Shown in pieces: positions 7,049 to 9,560 of a DNA stretch of 9,560 nt. A program made the position numbers and the translations under genes. A model generated the notes under the pieces. That model was given only the letters and a program-made list of their open reading frames with translations, searched no databases and was not told the origin of the DNA. Within the stretch, counting starts at the first letter, position 1, and every line of letters begins with the position of its first letter. Source of the stretch: an uncultured Clostridia bacterium (GTDB lineage: Bacteria > Bacillota > Clostridia > TANB77 > CAG-508); the NCBI GenBank assembly GCA_949077355.1, contig CARUQW010000002.1, forward strand, positions 57,661 to 67,220, written 5' to 3'.

Positions 7049-7266
7049 TTTTTATTCTTTGGTAAAATTGTTGATATATCTTCTTTTTTCTCTTGTTTTC
7101 TTTTTGTTTGGGTTTTTGAAATAGAAATCTTAAAAATTATCGAATTAAATTTATTATTTTTTTGAATATAATAATTCTTTTTATTAAAACATATTTTTTG
7201 CTTTTTTTCAATACTGTTTGTCCTATTTTTCATCGCAATTATCGAGTTTTTTCGGCATATACCAAA
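7049..7266. other. AT-rich intergenic stretch with no gene recognised
   Basis: Between the rpn promoter and the first hairpin. A 62-codon open frame on the minus strand (7233-7045) is Lys/Asn-rich low-complexity sequence without a ribosome binding site and ends inside the rpn -35 box, so I do not call it. I see no RNA gene here. Confidence 0.6.
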
Positions 7267-7305
7267 AGTTGGAGTAGAAAGTTTTTTAAAATTTCTGCTC
7301 CAACT
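7267..7305. terminator. Long hairpin after the ATPase remnant (possible terminator)
   Basis: Arms 7267-7280 and 7292-7305 pair over 14 bp with one mismatch and an 11-nt AT-rich loop. On the minus strand it lies 21 bp after the stop of the ATPase remnant and is followed by only four T, so termination would be weak. Its arm sequence resembles the hairpin at 8483-8517. Confidence 0.5.
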
Positions 7306-7325
7306 GTAATATAGATTTTAATTTG

Positions 7326-7875
7326 TTATTTCATAAGCCAATTAGCAATATCATATATTTGTATCCCTTCATATTGGTAATCCTCATGTTTAAAATTATT
7401 TAATGAACTCATTAGTTTTTCATCCTTCTTCCTTTCTATGGAATTATATAAATAAGAGCCTGACATTCCACCTTCCATTACATAATTGTTAAAAGTTGCA
7501 TCTATATCGCTATATTTAAAATAATCAATATATTCTTTAAAATAAAATGGATAAACTTCAACTTCAAATGTTCTTCCTATAAACAATGTAGCTAAATTAC
7601 TGCTTAGTAAAAAGCATTAGAGCCAATTATATATATCGTATTTTTCTTCTTCATATAGACTATTTATTGTTTTCTCAAAGCCTTCACACATTTGAACTTC
7701 GTCAATTAAAACAAAATTATTCATGTTCTTTTTATATCTTTGCTTTATATAATTATTTAATTTGTGATATTCTTTTAGATTTTCCACTTCTTCTTACTTC
7801 AGTAATGACTTTTATATCAGGCGTTCCAATTATATCTATTGGAGTCTTAAAATAATCTCTTTTTATTAATTTCAT
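7326..7875 (-). pseudogene. AAA (AAA_14/DUF4143) ATPase, decayed remnant
   Basis: Remains of a family of about 400-residue ATPases with an N-terminal P-loop domain and C-terminal DUF4143 (restriction-nuclease-like), common in bacteria and archaea and of unclear function. Reading from ATG 7875 (GAGGTGG upstream) gives MKLIKRDYFK then TPDIKVITEVRRSGKSK, which is the Walker A. The frame then jumps to EYHKLNNYIKQRY and NFVLIDEVQM (Walker B, about 7720-7691). It jumps again at a TA run and a T run near 7620-7640 to GSNAFLLSSNLATLFIGRTFEVEVYPF and YVMEGGMSGSYLYNSIERK. It closes with the family C-terminus YEGIQIYDIANWLMK. There are at least three frameshifts. About 40 residues are missing between Walker A and B, and most of DUF4143 is missing between NSIERK and the end. 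Not functional. Identification rests on motif order. Confidence 0.8.
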
Positions 7876-7893
7876 ATTTTCCACCTCAAAAAT

Positions 7894-7902
7894 ATTATAT
7901 CA
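7894..7902 (-). promoter_or_regulatory. Extended -10 promoter of the ATPase remnant
   Basis: Minus strand TGATATAAT (7902-7894) is a perfect -10 with an extended TGn element. It is placed so that the transcript would start about 12 nt before the ATG at 7875, keeping the GAGGTGG site. No good -35 is visible. Confidence 0.5.
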
Positions 7903-7961
7903 GTTTTATTTCCCAAAATCAGTTTTTTTAAAATTGGAGAAATTGTATCTCACAATTATAT

Positions 7962-7986
7962 TATATACAAATTTTATTTGTATATA
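7962..7986. promoter_or_regulatory. 25-bp AT-rich palindrome upstream of the ATPase remnant
   Basis: TATATACAAA (7962-7971) and TTTGTATATA (7977-7986) form perfect 10-bp inverted arms around TTTTA. A second small inverted repeat (AATTGT at 7941-7946, ACAATT at 7952-7957) lies beside it. This could be an operator or an old element end; base composition makes a chance origin possible. Confidence 0.35.
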
Positions 7987-8017
7987 CTCAGACTATTAAT
8001 TGCTCAATTTTATATGA

Positions 8018-8384
8018 GAACTTTTGAAATCGAAGTTACAAATAGAGAAATTTACAAGTGGTAATAAAACAATTATAGAACATGTTTGCAGGTGTGCTAA
8101 TTTACAATATGGTACAAACAATGAAAAATGAGGTAACTGAGGAAATAGAGCAAAAGAAATATAAACATGAAATGAAAGTAAATGAGAATATTGCTATAGG
8201 ACTACTCAAAAATGAAATAATATATATAATGCTAGAAGAAGATGATGATGAAAGAGTAAAAGAATATGATAAATTATGTTGAAAAATTTTAAAATACAAA
8301 ATTACAATACGAAAAGATAGAAATTATAAAATAGAGCCACAAATAAATAATAAAAACAGTTATAATAAACTCAAAAGTTTCTAA
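8018..8384 (+). pseudogene. IS4-family transposase, C-terminal fragment
   Basis: The only rightward gene trace in the window. From 8018 one frame reads ELLKSKLQIEKFTSGNKTIIEH, the conserved stretch after the catalytic Glu region of DDE transposases of the IS4 group. A frameshift at about 8083 leads to FAGVLIYNMVQTMKNEVTEEI and KYKHEMKVNENIAIGLLKNEI, then LEEDDDERVKEYDKLC. An in-frame TGA at 8280-8282 interrupts this, and the reading goes on through ITIRKDRNYK to the typical basic end NSYNKLKSF and TAA at 8384. All three catalytic acidic residues should lie upstream and are missing. The fragment has one frameshift, one nonsense codon and a 5' truncation, so it is dead. The adjoining TTAAACTGATGACATTG (8402-8418) may be its right end. 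Confidence 0.7.
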
Positions 8385-8424
8385 TTTGCATAATTATATT
8401 CTTAAACTGATGACATTGATATAT

Positions 8425-8474
8425 ACCTCCTCTACGGACTTTCACTGATTAGTTAAGCGACATGCCTGTCACAC
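8425..8474 (-). ncRNA. 5' fragment of a group IIC intron (candidate)
   Basis: On the minus strand, starting at 8474, the sequence opens GTGTG, a legal group II intron start (GUGYG). It continues with a short stem-loop GAC-AGGCAT-GTC and then, after 14 nt, GTGAAAGTCC. From memory this matches the first 40 nt of the Oceanobacillus iheyensis IIC intron (GUGUGcccGGCAUGgguGC, then GGUGAGAGUCCC) in order and spacing. It sits directly after a terminator stem and T-run, the known target of IIC introns. The remaining intron and its reverse transcriptase are absent; the match stops about where the IS4 remnant begins. Confidence 0.5.
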
Positions 8475-8475
8475 T

Positions 8476-8517
8476 AAAAATATTGAGGCAGAAAACTTTC
8501 AAAGTTTTCTACCTCAA
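8476..8517 (-). terminator. Intrinsic terminator downstream of the surface-protein gene
   Basis: Arms 8483-8499 and 8501-8517 pair over 17 positions. The single non-standard pair is G-U in minus-strand RNA (C-A on plus), which supports leftward use. It is followed on the minus strand by TATTTTT. It lies about 100 bp after the stop codon at 8619. Confidence 0.75.
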
Positions 8518-8618
8518 CTATTAACATTTAGCCTATAAAAATTTTTTTAAAAAATTTACACACTGATATTGACAAACCCATTTAGTACATTTTTTGACTA
8601 GTATACGATTTACCTCAA

Positions 8619-9560
8619 TTATTTCATTACATACAGAACCATCCTAAACCCTACATTATAACGATCTGGTCTTTCTGTTAAGTAACCTCCTGATGCATGA
8701 CATCTAGCCGCACTACCCCAATCACCACCTCGTACAACAGCAAAGAGATAATTGGCTGTCGAAGTAACTACACTTCTAGTTATCTCCTGATAATTCCCTT
8801 CCAAATCAAAAATGTTAAAAACACAATCATTTGCATTTGAACCTGCCACTCGGCTATTTTCAGGATGTCTCTGTGCAGATATAGAAGAAACTAAAAAAGT
8901 CCTTCCTGCAGCATCATGTTTTCCATTAATAATTCCCATAACATAGTCCCATTGTTTCCCAGAAATCAAACTACTTTTTACAAAATTAGTATTTATGAAA
9001 CCGTTCGAAATAGTAACCGCAGAAGCTTGTGTAATAGTATTCAACGGTTGCATTCCCTTTTTACTCACACCACCATTTCCTGTTTCATATCTTGCTATAT
9101 AAAAACCTCCTACCTTTTCAACTGTACTTCTTTCGTCAGTTACCCCAGAAGGAAGACTCGCAATAGGATCATCGTAAGAAGCAATATAATTCACTGGTCC
9201 CTCATATAAAGGATAAGAACTATTTCTTTTATAATTATTTATGTCATTCACAGGAATCCACACAAACTGATTTCCTGTATCTCCTGTATCATTTGCTACA
9301 TCAGATATAACCAATCCTTGTGATATATCATCACATCCTGGTTTTATGGCAAATCCTACTGGTATAATTGCTGTTCCATTTTTTTCGTATTCTTTATTGT
9401 TATCTTTTACAATTTCTCCTACTTTTGCCATTGCTTTTTTTACTGTGATTGGTCCTTTTACAGTTTCTGTTTTATTTTTTGCCTTATCTACTGTTAAAAT
9501 ATGCAAATAATAAGTTCCTGGTGTTGTTATTTTTGTTTTTACTTCTGTTTGATTTTCCTT
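8619..9560 (-). CDS. Surface-type protein with C-terminal FGE-sulfatase/lectin-fold domain (partial, 5' end off right edge)
   Basis: The last 313 residues of a longer protein; the frame is open to base 9560 with no start codon needed inside. The first 40 residues (TPGTYYLHILTVDKAKNKTETVKG) look like the final strands of a bacterial Ig-like domain. Then comes a domain of the SUMF1/formylglycine-generating-enzyme fold: NQFVWIPVND, VGGFYIARYETG, ISGKQWDYVMGI, NIFDLEGNYQEITR, VVRGGDWGS and VGFRMVLYVMK. Of the two catalytic Cys of true FGE, the first is replaced (GSAARC where FGE has CYRYRC), so enzyme activity is unlikely. Such domains occur as C-terminal ligand-binding heads of exported proteins in gut Clostridia and as variable heads of diversity-generating retroelements. 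Its terminator is at 8476-8517. The signal peptide, if any, is outside the window. The fold call is firm; the ligand is unknown. Confidence 0.8.
   Translation of the reverse strand, partial: KENQTEVKTKITTPGTYYLHILTVDKAKNKTETVKGPITVKKAMAKVGEIVKDNNKEYEKNGTAIIPVGFAIKPGCDDISQGLVISDVANDTGDTGNQFVWIPVNDINNYKRNSSYPLYEGPVNYIASYDDPIASLPSGVTDERSTVEKVGGFYIARYETGNGGVSKKGMQPLNTITQASAVTISNGFINTNFVKSSLISGKQWDYVMGIINGKHDAAGRTFLVSSISAQRHPENSRVAGSNANDCVFNIFDLEGNYQEITRSVVTSTANYLFAVVRGGDWGSAARCHASGGYLTERPDRYNVGFRMVLYVMK

Noticed and set aside
7045..7233. 62-codon open frame on the minus strand before rpn
   Set aside because: Lys/Asn low-complexity sequence, no ribosome binding site, and it ends inside the -35 box of the rpn promoter.
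8916..9209. 97-codon open frame on the plus strand
   Set aside because: Antisense to the FGE-fold domain, whose motifs are clear on the other strand.

Overview
The window is AT-rich with A/T-ending codons, and its gene content and order (recJ, rel, metallo-hydrolase, hisS) point to a low-GC Bacillota, most likely an uncultured gut Clostridia-type organism. This assignment is inferred from gene order, codon use and protein flavour only. Nearly everything is coded on the minus strand, so the text reads from right to left in biological order.

Positions 1-5814 hold a conserved housekeeping run on the minus strand: recJ (single-strand exonuclease), rel (bifunctional ppGpp synthetase/hydrolase), a small HD-domain hydrolase, a glyoxalase-II-like metallo-beta-lactamase-fold hydrolase, and hisS (partial, running off the left edge). 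A promoter precedes recJ and the genes are tightly spaced, so they are probably one operon. The rel gene carries one extra base near 3379 that separates the ppGpp-hydrolase half from most of the synthetase half. Two hairpin repeats with an identical 16-nt core but different arms flank the HD gene in opposite orientations. They look like REP-type elements.

Positions 5891-7048 hold a self-contained unit: a perfect-consensus promoter, an Rpn-family PD-(D/E)XK nuclease and a strong terminator. Inside the Rpn gene, in frame, lies a second start codon with a strong ribosome binding site. It would make an 89-residue C-terminal product, the arrangement described for E. coli Rpn toxins with intragenic antitoxins. 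The promoter is so close to the main start that the transcript may begin inside the main ribosome binding site, which would favour the internal product. This is the most interesting system in the window.

Positions 7267-8517 are a graveyard of mobile DNA bracketed by two related hairpins: a heavily deleted AAA/DUF4143 ATPase (minus), the C-terminal third of an IS4-type transposase (plus), and what looks like the first 50 nt of a group IIC intron sitting directly behind a terminator, its typical insertion site.

Positions 8619-9560 hold the C-terminal part of a larger, probably surface-exposed protein (minus): the end of an Ig-like domain followed by an FGE-sulfatase/C-type-lectin-fold domain. 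The gene continues past the right edge.
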